DNA from: Brachybacterium sp.
GTDB lineage: Bacteria; Actinomycetota; Actinomycetes; Actinomycetales; Dermabacteraceae
Assembly (NCBI GenBank): GCA_030451965.1
Contig: JAKDNE010000009.1
Span: forward strand, 1 to 21,892
Direction: 5' to 3'
DNA length: 21,892 nt
A program made the position numbers and the translations under genes. Below the pieces are notes generated by a model. The model saw only the letters and a program-made list of their open reading frames with translations. It ran no database searches and was not told the DNA's origin. Shown piece after piece: positions 1 through 9,261 of this stretch (its first letter is position 1; each line of letters starts with the position of its first letter).

Positions 1-230
1 CCGGGGGTGATTTCGCTCTCGCAATGCACAGAAAGAGCGGAACGGCAGCGGGAGAAGCGGGTGGGCCGACCCCTCGGTGCCCGCCCGCGGCTCGACAGCC
101 CGACATGCGTAGGAACGACCCGTGCCGGACGATGACCACGAGGCCGATCCGTCCACACACACTTGCCCAAACGTGAGAACCTTGCCAGAGTGATCCAAGA
201 CACAGTGCGATCGGATGGGGAGTGACACCG

Positions 231-950
231 ATGGTGGTCCGCACACCGGCACGTCGCCGGTCCTCGATACGGGGCAGCTCTGTGCTCCTGCATGCGGTCA
301 TGGCTGTGGCCGGGATCGTCATGGTGCTGTTCCTGCTGGCCCATATGTACGGGAACCTCAAGGTCTTCTCCGGTGCGGCGGCGTTCGATGACTATGCCGC
401 CCACCTGCGCACGCTGGGAGAACCGATCCTGCCTCATGGCGGGGCGCTGTGGATCCTCCGAATCGTGCTGCTGGCCAGCGTGCTCGTCCACGTGGTGGCG
501 GCGTTCATGCTCTGGCACCGCATGCGTGCCGCGACGACCGGCCGGGGCGGCCGCCGCTACGCGACGAAGAAGTCTCCCCGCGGCGTGCAACGGACCTACG
601 CCTCGTTCACGATGCGCTGGGGCGGCCTCGTGATCGGGCTCTTCGTGATCTACCACCTCCTGCACCTGACAGTGAATGTGATCGCCCCGGGGGGCGCCTC
701 CGACAGCCCCTACCAGCGCATGGTGGGTGGGTTCTCGATCTGGTGGGTGACCCTGTCGTACCTGATCGCCCTGCTGGCGCTCGGCCTCCATCTGCGACAC
801 GGCGTCTGGAGCGCCTTCGCCTCCCTGGGAGCGAACACCGGCGTACGGCGGCGCCGGCACCTGAACCAGCTGGCATACCTGATCACGACAGTGATCATTC
901 TGGGCTTCCTGCTCCCGCCGCTGGCGATCCAATTCGGGATGGTGACGTGA
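231..950 (+). CDS. sdhC: Succinate dehydrogenase/fumarate reductase cytochrome b subunit
   Basis: Membrane anchor of complex II that carries two b hemes and passes electrons between the iron-sulfur subunit and menaquinone. About five hydrophobic helices are visible, with the histidines expected of the single-subunit diheme cytochrome b558 family: near residues 21 (LLHAVM), 38 (LLAHMYGN), 87, 142/145 (YHLLHL) and a late LHLRH. Length (239 aa) fits the family. Start choice: ATG 231 has GGGGAG at 217-222 with 8-nt spacing. An in-frame GTG at 222 would add three residues but sits on that same purine stretch. The stop overlaps the sdhA start by one base (TGATG), so translation is coupled. First gene of sdhCAB. 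Family assignment is strong; direction of use in vivo (oxidase or fumarate reductase) cannot be told from sequence. Confidence 0.93.
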   Translation: MVVRTPARRRSSIRGSSVLLHAVMAVAGIVMVLFLLAHMYGNLKVFSGAAAFDDYAAHLRTLGEPILPHGGALWILRIVLLASVLVHVVAAFMLWHRMRAATTGRGGRRYATKKSPRGVQRTYASFTMRWGGLVIGLFVIYHLLHLTVNVIAPGGASDSPYQRMVGGFSIWWVTLSYLIALLALGLHLRHGVWSAFASLGANTGVRRRRHLNQLAYLITTVIILGFLLPPLAIQFGMVT

Positions 951-2893
951 TGAGCACTCTGTTCACGGTGGGCGACCCGCTGGTCGAGACCAAGGCTCCG
1001 GACGGGCCCATCCAGGACCGCTGGGACACGCGGCGGTTCGAGGCAGGCCTGATCAGCCCGGCGAACCGCCGCAAGCGATCGGTGATCATGGTGGGCAGTG
1101 GTCTGGCCGGCGGCTCCGCCGCGGCGACCCTGGGCGAGGCCGGATACCACGTGTCGGTGTTCTGCTATCAGGACAGCCCGCGGCGCGCACACTCCATCGC
1201 CGCCCAGGGCGGGATCAATGCCGCGAAGGACTATCGCAACGACGGTGACAGCATCCGCCGTCTCTTCTACGACACCGTCAAGGGCGGGGACTACCGTGCA
1301 CGCGAATCGAACGTCTATCGCTTGGCCCAGGTCAGCGAGGCGATCATCGACCAGGCCGTTGCGCAGGGGGTGCCTTTCGCTCGCGAGTACGGAGGGCTGC
1401 TGAACACTCGGTCCTTCGGCGGTGTGCAGGTCTCCCGGACCTTCTATGCCCGAGGGCAGACGGGCCAGCAGCTCCTGCTCGGCGCCTACCAGGCACTGGA
1501 ACGGCAGATCGGTGCGGGCACCGTCGAGATGCACACCCGCCACGAGATGCTGGAGGTCATCGTCATCGATGGCAGGGCCCGCGGCATCGTGGTGCGCGAC
1601 ATGGTCACCGGGGCGATCGAGACGCATCTGGCCGACGCCGTCGTGCTCGCCTCAGGGGGGTACGGCAACGTCTTCCACCTGTCGACGAATGCGATGGGAT
1701 GCAACGTCACCGCGACCTGGCGGGCGCACCGGAAGGGTGCCTTCTTCGCCAACCCCTGCTACACCCAGATCCATCCCACCTGCATCCCGGTCAGCGGCGA
1801 GCACCAATCGAAGCTGACCCTGATGAGCGAGTCCCTGCGCAACGACGGGCGGATCTGGGTCCCCACGAAGAAGGGGGATGCCCGGGAGCCTCGGGAGATC
1901 CCCGAGTCGGAGCGCGACTACTACCTGGAACGGCAGTACCCGGCCTTCGGGAACCTGGTTCCGCGCGACGTCGCCTCCCGCGCCGCGAAGAACCAGTGCG
2001 ATGCCGGGTACGGGGTCGGGCCGGGTGGCCGTGGTGTCTACCTCGACTTCGCCGACGCCATCGCGCGCCTCGGCCGACGGACCGTCGAGGAACGGTACGG
2101 CAACCTGTTCGACATGTATCAGAAGATCACCGGCGAGGACCCGTACCGAGTCCCGATGCGGATCTATCCGGCGATCCACTACACGATGGGTGGATTGTGG
2201 GTCGACTATGACCTGCAGAGCTCCCTGCCGGGGCTGTTCGTCATCGGTGAGGCGAACTTCTCCGACCACGGTGCGAACCGCCTCGGTGCCAGCGCCCTCA
2301 TGCAGGGCCTGGCCGATGGCTATTTCGTTCTGCCCAACACTCTCACCGACTATCTCGCCTCCCACCCGCTGCCCGCCGACATCGACGACTCGCACCCGGA
2401 GGCGCGGCGGGCCGTCGAGGCCGTGCGCGCGCGCATCGACGCTCTGCTCGGCGTCGGTGGCACGCGCTCGGTCGACTCCTTCCATCGGGAGCTGGGGGCG
2501 ATCCTGTGGGAGCACTGCGGGATGGAGCGCAGCTCAGAGGGGCTCCAACAGGCCATCGTCCAGATCCGCGCACTGCGTGAGGAGTTCTGGAGCGATGTCC
2601 GGGTCACCGGCAGCGGCGCGGAGCTGAACCAGGCGCTGGAGAGGGCCGGGCGGGTCGCGGACTTCTTCGAACTCGCCGAGCTCATGTGCATCGACGCGCT
2701 GCACCGCGAGGAGTCCTGTGGCGCCCATTTCCGGACGGAGAGCCAGACCGAGGGCGGCGAGGCCCAGCGCATCGACGAGGACTTCACCTACGTGGCCGCC
2801 TGGGAATTCGTCGGGGACGGCTCACCCCCGCGGCTGCGGAGGGAAGATCTCGAGTTCGAGCACGTCGAGCTGACGCAGAGGAGCTACACATGA
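950..2893 (+). CDS. sdhA: Succinate dehydrogenase/fumarate reductase flavoprotein subunit
   Basis: Catalytic FAD subunit that interconverts succinate and fumarate at the cytoplasmic face. 647 aa from ATG 950. The Rossmann FAD motif GSGLAGG lies at 49-55, and the histidine for covalent FAD is H81 in RRAHSIAAQGG. Family active-site blocks follow: HPTCIP, SESLRNDGR, and GLFVIGEANFSDHGANRLG near the C-terminal half. It resembles the B. subtilis-type/actinobacterial Sdh flavoproteins rather than the E. coli type. An upstream extension of the open frame, back to 449, runs through sdhC and is not used. The start shares one base with the sdhC stop, and the end overlaps sdhB by 4 nt (ATGA). Confidence 0.96.
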   Translation: MSTLFTVGDPLVETKAPDGPIQDRWDTRRFEAGLISPANRRKRSVIMVGSGLAGGSAAATLGEAGYHVSVFCYQDSPRRAHSIAAQGGINAAKDYRNDGDSIRRLFYDTVKGGDYRARESNVYRLAQVSEAIIDQAVAQGVPFAREYGGLLNTRSFGGVQVSRTFYARGQTGQQLLLGAYQALERQIGAGTVEMHTRHEMLEVIVIDGRARGIVVRDMVTGAIETHLADAVVLASGGYGNVFHLSTNAMGCNVTATWRAHRKGAFFANPCYTQIHPTCIPVSGEHQSKLTLMSESLRNDGRIWVPTKKGDAREPREIPESERDYYLERQYPAFGNLVPRDVASRAAKNQCDAGYGVGPGGRGVYLDFADAIARLGRRTVEERYGNLFDMYQKITGEDPYRVPMRIYPAIHYTMGGLWVDYDLQSSLPGLFVIGEANFSDHGANRLGASALMQGLADGYFVLPNTLTDYLASHPLPADIDDSHPEARRAVEAVRARIDALLGVGGTRSVDSFHRELGAILWEHCGMERSSEGLQQAIVQIRALREEFWSDVRVTGSGAELNQALERAGRVADFFELAELMCIDALHREESCGAHFRTESQTEGGEAQRIDEDFTYVAAWEFVGDGSPPRLRREDLEFEHVELTQRSYT

Positions 2894-3642
2894 GACTCAC
2901 GCTGAACATCTGGCGCCAGGCGCACAGTGAGGCGCCGGGCGCCCTGGTGCCCTATCTGGTCGACGACATCTCCCCGGAGATGTCCTTCCTGGAGATGCTC
3001 GACGTGCTCAATGAGCAGCTCACGGCCGAGGGGGAGGATCCGGTCGCCTTCGACCACGACTGCCGCGAGGGCATCTGCGGGATGTGCGGGGTCGTCATCG
3101 ACGGGATCGCCCACGGACCCGAGGCTCTGACCACCACCTGTCAGCTGCACATGCGCCATTTCAACGACGGGGAGGAGATCGACGTCGAACCCTGGCGCTC
3201 CGGTGCATTCCCCGTGCTCAAGGACTTGGTGGTCGACCGCAGCGCACTGGATCGGATCATCGCCTCCGGTGGTTATATCACCGCGCCGACGGGGGCGGCC
3301 CCCGAAGCCAACTCCACGCCTGTGGCGCGCGAGGACGCCGACCGTGCCTTCGACGCCGCGGCCTGCATCAGCTGCGGAGCCTGCGTGGCAGCCTGCCCGA
3401 ACGGTTCCGCCTCGCTGTTCCTGGGGGCGAAGATCACGCACCTCGGCTCGTTGCCGCAGGGTCAGCCCGAACGCGACTCCCGGGCGGTGGAGATGACCGA
3501 GCAGCATGAGGCCGAGGGCTTCGGCGGGTGCACCCAGATCGGGGAGTGCACAGCAGTGTGCCCCGCAGGCATCCCGCTCGACATGATCTCGCAGACCAGC
3601 TCCGATGTGCTCGGTGCGCTGTCTCGCGGGAACTTCTCCTGA
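2890..3642 (+). CDS. sdhB: Succinate dehydrogenase/fumarate reductase iron-sulfur subunit
   Basis: Electron-transfer subunit of complex II linking SdhA FAD to the SdhC hemes. 250 aa. Cluster ligands are all visible: [2Fe-2S] C58, C63, C66 and C84; then CISCGACVAACP for one cubane cluster and CTQIGECTAVCP sharing ligands for the other, as in SdhB/FrdB proteins. The N-terminal half is the plant-ferredoxin-like domain and the C-terminal half the helical bacterial-ferredoxin domain. Its ATG overlaps the sdhA TGA (ATGA, 2890-2893), so it is co-translated. A compact hairpin at 3663-3679 follows the stop. Confidence 0.95.
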   Translation: MRLTLNIWRQAHSEAPGALVPYLVDDISPEMSFLEMLDVLNEQLTAEGEDPVAFDHDCREGICGMCGVVIDGIAHGPEALTTTCQLHMRHFNDGEEIDVEPWRSGAFPVLKDLVVDRSALDRIIASGGYITAPTGAAPEANSTPVAREDADRAFDAAACISCGACVAACPNGSASLFLGAKITHLGSLPQGQPERDSRAVEMTEQHEAEGFGGCTQIGECTAVCPAGIPLDMISQTSSDVLGALSRGNFS

Positions 3643-3662
3643 GCGGTACCGGAGCGACTTCG

Positions 3663-3679
3663 CCGGTGTCCCACACCGG
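3663..3679 (+). terminator. Hairpin after sdhB
   Basis: Perfect 7-bp inverted repeat (CCGGTGT / ACACCGG) with a 3-nt CCC loop, starting 20 nt after the sdhB stop. No T-tract follows, so this is either a weak or factor-assisted terminator, or an mRNA 3'-end stabilising hairpin. It separates sdhCAB from the narG upstream region. Confidence 0.45.
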
Positions 3680-3690
3680 GGCCGTTCCCC

Positions 3691-3720
3691 CTGTAACCTG
3701 TGGATAGTGAGCAATCTTAC
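3691..3720 (+). promoter_or_regulatory. Candidate narGHJI promoter/operator region
   Basis: The 213-nt gap between sdhB and narG holds one clearly A/T-richer patch here. It includes a -10-like GATAGT (3703-3708) and a two-fold element GTGA-N6-TTAC (3707-3720). That element resembles the TGTGA-N6-TCACA half-site layout of Crp/Fnr-family regulators with mismatches in the right arm. No good -35 is seen at 17-18 nt. A start near 3715 would leave a leader of about 140 nt before narG. This is a sequence resemblance only; the regulator is unknown. Confidence 0.3.
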
Positions 3721-3855
3721 GTAGTGTCCCGCGTGCCGTGCTCCCAGTACCTCATCGTGCTGGTGCCGGCGCGGATGCGCAGAGCAGCGTGGGGACGGTG
3801 TCTGACCGTCGGGCATCGGCCTCGTCGTCCCGGGATTCGCGACGAAGGGAACCGT

Positions 3856-6800
3856 ATGAACGTCCAGGACACATCCCGAGATCGACCGCGAGGCGGCAAG
3901 ATCGACGACTCCCTGATCGATGCCCTGATCGGGACCCGGAGGCTCGTCACCCCCAGCGAGAGGATGTCCGAGGACAACCGCGAGCTCCACAAGCAGGGGG
4001 GACGCACCGCCGACTCGTTCTATCGGGAGCGCTGGTCGCACGACAAGGTGGTGCGCTCGACCCACGGGGTGAACTGCACCGGGTCCTGCTCATGGCGGGT
4101 GTTCGTCAAGGACGGCGTGATCACCTGGGAGGCGCAGGCGACCGACTACCCGTCGGTGGGCACCGACATGCCGGAGTACGAGCCGCGCGGCTGCCCCCGA
4201 GGCGCCTCGTTCAGCTGGTACACGTACTCACCGACCCGAGTGCGCTATCCGTACGTGCGCGGCGAGCTGCTGCAGATGTTCCGCGAGGCCAAGGACACGG
4301 TCCCGGGCCGTGACCCGGTGCTGGCCTGGCAGGCGATCGTGGACGACCCGGAGAAGGCACGCCGGTACAAGTCGCAGCGGGGCAAGGGGGGTCTGATCCG
4401 GGCCTCATGGGACGAAGCCGTCGAGCTGATCGCCGCCGCTCACGTCCACACCATCAAGGAGTACGGACCGGATCGAATCGCCGGGTTCTCCCCGATCCCG
4501 GCGATGAGTCAGGGCTCGTTCGCGTCCGGCTCCCGGTTCCACCAGCTCATCGGCGCCCCGATGCTGAGCTTCTACGACTGGTACGCCGATATGCCCCTGG
4601 CCTCGCCGCAGGTGATGGGTGACCAGACCGACGTGCCGGAGTCGGGGGACTGGTGGAATTCCTCCTACCTGATCATGTGGGGCTCCAACGTCCCGCAGAC
4701 CCGTACGCCGGACGCGCACTACATGATCGAGGCCCGATATCACGGTCAGAAGGTCATCTCGGTCGCGCCCGACTACGCCGAGTCGGTCAAGTTCGCCGAC
4801 CAGTGGCTGGCCCCGCACCCGGGAACCGATGCCGCACTCGCGATCGGGATGGGCCACACGATCCTGCGCGAGTTCTTCGTGGAGAAGACCACGCCGTACT
4901 TCGACAACTACGTCAAGCACTACACGGATCTGCCGTTCCTGGTGGCGCTGGAGCGACGCGAGGACGGCTCACTGGTGCCCGGCAAGTTCGTCGTCGCCAC
5001 GGACGATGACATCGGCGCGGGCTCCGTGCGCAACAGCGCGGATGCCGACTTCAAACCCATGATGCTGGACACCGTCACCGACATGCCCGTGGTCCCGAAC
5101 GGCACCTTGGGCCACCGCTACAACGACGAGAGCCTCGGGACGTGGAACCTCGAGCTCGGCGACATCGAGCCGGCGCTGACCCTGCTGGGGCTGCATGAGG
5201 AGGTGGTCGAGGTCCTCGTGCCACGCTTCGACACCACCGGCGTCGAGGGCCGTGGTGATGCGGTGCGCGGCGTCCCGGTGCGCCGTTACGGCGACCGGCT
5301 GGTCACCACCATCTACGACCTGATGCTGGCGCAGTACAACGTCGGCCGCGACGGCCTGCCGGGTCAGTGGGCATCCGGCTACGACGATGCCGAGGCCCTG
5401 TGCACCCCTGCCTGGCAGGAGACCATCACCGGCGTCCCCGCCGGCACGGCGGCGAAGATCGGTCGCGAGTTCGCCCAGAACGCGATCGACTCCGGGGGAC
5501 GCTCCATGATCATCATGGGCTCAGGCACGAATCACTGGTTCCATTCCGACACCATCTACCGCACCTTCTTGACGCTGACGATGCTGTGCGGAACCCAGGG
5601 CGTCAACGGCGGCGGCTGGGCCCATTACGTCGGTCAGGAGAAGGTGCGTCCGCTCACCGGCTTCACACACCTGGCGATGGCACTGGACTGGTCGCGCCCG
5701 CCGCGTCAGGCGACGCAGACCCCGTACTGGTACCTCCACTCCGGCCAGTGGCGCTATGACCAGTTCGGGACGGACACCTTCGCCGCGACGACGGGTACCG
5801 GACGATTCGCGGGCACCTCGATCGCCGATACGATCGCGCTCAGCCAGCGGCTCGGCTGGCAGCCGTACTATCCCCAGTTCGATGTCAACCCCCTCGAGGT
5901 GGCGGGCCGCGCCGCCGCAGCGGGTCAGGAGACGGTCCCGTACCTGGTCGACGCGCTGAAGACGGGGAAGATCAACTTCGCGGCCGAGGACCCGGATGCG
6001 CCGAACAACTACCCGCGCATCTGGTCGGTCTGGCGCGCGAACACCCTCGGCTCCTCGGCCAAGGGGGAGCAGTACTTCTTCCGGCACGTGATCGGCACGG
6101 ACGACGCCCTCGACGTCGAGGAGACCCCGGAGGAGTTCCGGCCCCGGGATGTGCGGTGGCGGAAGGAATCGCCCACCGGCAAGATCGATCTGATGCTGAC
6201 GCTGGACTTCCGGATGACCACGCACACCCTGCACTCCGACGTGATCCTGCCGGCATCGACCTGGTACGAGAAGCACGACCTGTCCACCACGGACATGCAC
6301 CCCTTCGTCAACTCGTTCAGCCCGGCGATCGAGAACCCATGGCAGGCCCGCACCGACTGGGAGGCCTGGGAGACGATCGCGAAGAAGTTCAGCGAGCTCG
6401 CCGTGGAGCACCTGGGGACGCGGACGGACGTGGTCGCCCACCCGATGCAGCACGACTCGCCCGGTGAGATGGCGACCCCTCATGGTCGCGTGCGGGACTG
6501 GAAGGCGGGCGAGTGTGAGCCCGTGCCGGGAAGGACCATGCCCAACTTCATGGAGGTGGAGCGCGACTATCCGGCGATCCACGACAAGTTCACCGCCGCG
6601 GGGCCGCTGCTGGAGACGCTGGGGATGACCACCAAGGGTCTGACCTACGACGTCGGCGAGCACGTCGAGCGCCTGCGAGGTCTCAACGGGACTGCACGCT
6701 CCGGAGTCGGAGCAGGGCAACCACTGCTGCGCACCGACCGGCAGGCCGCCGAGTTCATCCTCGCGCTGTCCGGCACCACGAACGGGAAGATGGCGACCGA

Positions 6801-7608
6801 GGGGTTCAAGACCCTGGAGAAGCGCACGGGCACCACGCTGCACGATCTCTCGGCCGAAGCCGAGGGCAAGACGATCGAGTTCTCGGACACGCAGGCGTCG
6901 CCGCAGCCGGTGATCACCAGCCCGGAGTGGTCCGGGTCGGAATCGGGTGGGCGTCGCTACAGCCCGTTCACCATCAATGTCGAGCGGATGAAGCCGTGGC
7001 ACACCCTGACCGGGCGGCAGCACTTCTACCTCGATCACGACTGGATGCTGGAGATCGGCGAGGCGATGCCCGTGTTCCGTCCGCCGCTCAGCATGACGGC
7101 CCTGTTCGGGGAGGTGGGGATCGGAGAGACCACGCACGACGCCGCCTCACCCGGGATCAGCGTGCGGTTCCTGACCCCGCACAGCAAATGGTCGATCCAC
7201 ACCACCTACGTCGAGACCTCTCCGATGACCAATCTGTCCCGCGGCGGGCAGACCATCTGGATGAGCGTCGAGGACGCCGAGGCGGTCGGGATCGCCGACA
7301 ACGACTGGATCGAGGCCGTCAATCGCAACGGCGTCGTGGCGGCACGCGCGATCGTCAGCCACCGGATGCCGAAGGGCACCGCGTTCATGTACCACGCCCC
7401 GGAAAGGATCGTCGGCGTACCCCTGACCGAGCGGGACGGCACTCGCGGCGGCATCCACAACTCGCTGACCCGGATCATGCTGAAGCCGTCGCACCTGATC
7501 GGCGGGTACGCCCAGCTCTCCTACGGATTCAACTACATCGGTCCGTCGGGCACGCAGCGGGACGAGGTCACCGTGATCCGTAAACGCACCGTTCCCGTCG
7601 AGTACTGA
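3856..7608 (+). CDS. narG: Respiratory nitrate reductase alpha subunit
   Basis: Mo-bisMGD catalytic subunit reducing nitrate to nitrite on the cytoplasmic side of the NarGHI complex. 1250 aa, normal for the family. The FS0 [4Fe-4S] ligands H70, C74, C78 and C113 have exactly the spacing of E. coli H49/C53/C57/C92. The molybdenum-ligand aspartate is D245 in YDWYAD, within the diagnostic block that continues through GDQTDVPESGDWWN and NVPQTRTPDAH. Start choice: ATG 3856 is preceded by GAAGGGA (3844-3850) at 5 nt. The frame is open upstream to 3700, but that part lacks family similarity. There is a 27-nt gap to narH. No Tat signal is seen, as expected for cytoplasmic NarG. Confidence 0.97.
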   Translation: MNVQDTSRDRPRGGKIDDSLIDALIGTRRLVTPSERMSEDNRELHKQGGRTADSFYRERWSHDKVVRSTHGVNCTGSCSWRVFVKDGVITWEAQATDYPSVGTDMPEYEPRGCPRGASFSWYTYSPTRVRYPYVRGELLQMFREAKDTVPGRDPVLAWQAIVDDPEKARRYKSQRGKGGLIRASWDEAVELIAAAHVHTIKEYGPDRIAGFSPIPAMSQGSFASGSRFHQLIGAPMLSFYDWYADMPLASPQVMGDQTDVPESGDWWNSSYLIMWGSNVPQTRTPDAHYMIEARYHGQKVISVAPDYAESVKFADQWLAPHPGTDAALAIGMGHTILREFFVEKTTPYFDNYVKHYTDLPFLVALERREDGSLVPGKFVVATDDDIGAGSVRNSADADFKPMMLDTVTDMPVVPNGTLGHRYNDESLGTWNLELGDIEPALTLLGLHEEVVEVLVPRFDTTGVEGRGDAVRGVPVRRYGDRLVTTIYDLMLAQYNVGRDGLPGQWASGYDDAEALCTPAWQETITGVPAGTAAKIGREFAQNAIDSGGRSMIIMGSGTNHWFHSDTIYRTFLTLTMLCGTQGVNGGGWAHYVGQEKVRPLTGFTHLAMALDWSRPPRQATQTPYWYLHSGQWRYDQFGTDTFAATTGTGRFAGTSIADTIALSQRLGWQPYYPQFDVNPLEVAGRAAAAGQETVPYLVDALKTGKINFAAEDPDAPNNYPRIWSVWRANTLGSSAKGEQYFFRHVIGTDDALDVEETPEEFRPRDVRWRKESPTGKIDLMLTLDFRMTTHTLHSDVILPASTWYEKHDLSTTDMHPFVNSFSPAIENPWQARTDWEAWETIAKKFSELAVEHLGTRTDVVAHPMQHDSPGEMATPHGRVRDWKAGECEPVPGRTMPNFMEVERDYPAIHDKFTAAGPLLETLGMTTKGLTYDVGEHVERLRGLNGTARSGVGAGQPLLRTDRQAAEFILALSGTTNGKMATEGFKTLEKRTGTTLHDLSAEAEGKTIEFSDTQASPQPVITSPEWSGSESGGRRYSPFTINVERMKPWHTLTGRQHFYLDHDWMLEIGEAMPVFRPPLSMTALFGEVGIGETTHDAASPGISVRFLTPHSKWSIHTTYVETSPMTNLSRGGQTIWMSVEDAEAVGIADNDWIEAVNRNGVVAARAIVSHRMPKGTAFMYHAPERIVGVPLTERDGTRGGIHNSLTRIMLKPSHLIGGYAQLSYGFNYIGPSGTQRDEVTVIRKRTVPVEY

Positions 7609-7635
7609 GCATCGGACCAGAGAAGGAGTAGCGAC

Positions 7636-9261
7636 ATGCGCGTCATGGCCCAGATGTCCATGGTGATGAACCTGGACAAGTGCATCGGCTGTCATACCTG
7701 TTCCGTGACCTGCAAGCAGGCATGGACCAACCGCGATGGCACCGAGTACATGTGGTTCAACAACGTCGAGACCCGGCCCGGGCAGGGGTACCCCCGCGGC
7801 TACGAGGACCAGGAGAAGTGGAAGGGCGGCTGGGAGCTGGACAAACGCGGCAAGCTCCGCCAGAAGGGCGGCGGCCGGCTGAAGAAGCTGATGACCCTGT
7901 TCGCGAACCCGCTGCTGCCCGATATCGACGACTACTACGAGCCGTGGACCTACGAGTACGACAACCTGCTGAACGCCCCGGCCCAGAAGAACATCCCCAC
8001 GGCACCGCCGAAATCCCAGCTCACCGGCAAGCCCATCGACGTCCAGTGGTCTGGCAACTGGGATGATGACCTCGGTGGCACGTACGCGAACAAGGACAAG
8101 GACCCCATGATCCGCGGGATCGAGGAGAAGGTCCAGCTCGAGTTCGACCAGACCTTCATGTTCTACCTGCCGCGCATCTGCGAGCACTGCATGAACCCCA
8201 CCTGTGTGGCCGCCTGTCCGTCGGGCGCCATCTACAAGCGCAGCGAGGACGGCGTCGTGCTGGTCGACCAGGACGACTGCCGCGGCTGGCGCATGTGCGT
8301 CTCCGGCTGCCCGTACAAGAAGGTCTACTTCAACCACAAGACCGGCAAGGCCGAGAAGTGCACCTTCTGCTACCCCCGGCTCGAGCTCGGGGAGCCGACC
8401 ATCTGCGCCGAGACCTGCGTCGGGCGGCTGCGCTACATCGGCCTCGTCCTCTACGACGCCGATCGCGTCACCGAAGCAGCGTCGACGCCCGACGAGAAGG
8501 ACCTCTACGAGGCCCAGAAGGACCTGATCCTCGACCCGTACGACCCAGAGGTGATGGCGGCGGCCGAGAGCGGCGGCATCCCCTATGACTGGATCCTGGC
8601 GGCGCAGAACTCCCCGATCTTTAAGCTGATCAAGGAGTACGAGGTCGCACTGCCCCTGCACCCGGAATACCGCACCCTGCCCATGGTCTGGTACATCCCA
8701 CCACTGTCGCCGATGGTGGACTCCGTGGCCGACAGCGGCTTCGACGCCGAGGACGCCGACAACCTGTTCGCAGCGATCGACACGCTGAGGATCCCGGTCG
8801 AGTACCTGGCGAACCTCTTCACTGCCGGTGACGTCCCGACCGTGGAGCGCGTCCTGTACCGGATGGCCGCGATGCGCTCCTACATGCGTGATGTGGACCT
8901 CGGCAGAGAACCCAAGGAGGGCATCGCCAATGCCGTCGCCATGACGGGGGAGACGATGCAGGACATGTACCGTCTGCTCGCGATCGCCAAGTACGACGAG
9001 CGCTACGTGATCCCGCGGGGCCACGGCGAGTCCGCCCACAACCTGGAGGGCGTCGGGACCGACTGCCCGCTGAACAGTGAGGGGGGCCCCGGGATGGCGG
9101 AGGAGTCCGAGGGCGCCGGCATGGCCGGCCCCGGGTATGCCGCCAAGCGCGAGGAGAGCAACGTGCCGCGTCCTGGCGAGGGCCGGGTCAACCTGCTGAA
9201 CTGGGACGGCAAGGGTGTTCCGCAGGGGCTGTTCCCCGAACCGACCGGCGGGACCGCCTGA
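7636..9261 (+). CDS. narH: Respiratory nitrate reductase beta subunit
   Basis: Iron-sulfur subunit that passes electrons from NarI hemes to NarG. 541 aa. Four Cys groups match E. coli NarH at an offset of 0 to -2: C16/C19/C22/C26, C182/C185/C190/C194, C215/C221/C225 with W218 replacing the fourth ligand (the [3Fe-4S] site), and C242/C245/C257/C261. ATG 7636 has AAGGAG at 7623-7628, a strong RBS at 7 nt; this supports it over ATG 7645. The C-terminal tail beyond the conserved core (about 40-50 residues rich in Glu, Gly and Pro) is longer than in E. coli NarH (512 aa). The stop overlaps the narJ start by one base. Confidence 0.97.
   Translation: MRVMAQMSMVMNLDKCIGCHTCSVTCKQAWTNRDGTEYMWFNNVETRPGQGYPRGYEDQEKWKGGWELDKRGKLRQKGGGRLKKLMTLFANPLLPDIDDYYEPWTYEYDNLLNAPAQKNIPTAPPKSQLTGKPIDVQWSGNWDDDLGGTYANKDKDPMIRGIEEKVQLEFDQTFMFYLPRICEHCMNPTCVAACPSGAIYKRSEDGVVLVDQDDCRGWRMCVSGCPYKKVYFNHKTGKAEKCTFCYPRLELGEPTICAETCVGRLRYIGLVLYDADRVTEAASTPDEKDLYEAQKDLILDPYDPEVMAAAESGGIPYDWILAAQNSPIFKLIKEYEVALPLHPEYRTLPMVWYIPPLSPMVDSVADSGFDAEDADNLFAAIDTLRIPVEYLANLFTAGDVPTVERVLYRMAAMRSYMRDVDLGREPKEGIANAVAMTGETMQDMYRLLAIAKYDERYVIPRGHGESAHNLEGVGTDCPLNSEGGPGMAEESEGAGMAGPGYAAKREESNVPRPGEGRVNLLNWDGKGVPQGLFPEPTGGTA

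Noticed and set aside
14..39. CGCTCT/AGAGCG inverted repeat near the left edge
   Set aside because: Six base pairs with a 14-nt loop is not significant, and no partner gene is visible left of it.
163..191. TTGCCC ... CAGAGT as an sdhC promoter
   Set aside because: The -10 matches only three of six positions and lacks the initial T. The 230 bases before sdhC surely contain a promoter, but I cannot place it.
449..949. N-terminal extension of the sdhA frame through sdhC
   Set aside because: The extension reads as low-complexity Arg/Pro/Ala with no family similarity. The ATG at 950 gives the standard SdhA N-terminus and the coupled TGATG overlap.
5521..7137. Long minus-strand open frame opposite narG
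   Set aside because: Antisense shadow; Arg/Gly/Leu-rich composition without a domain, no RBS logic, fully inside narG.
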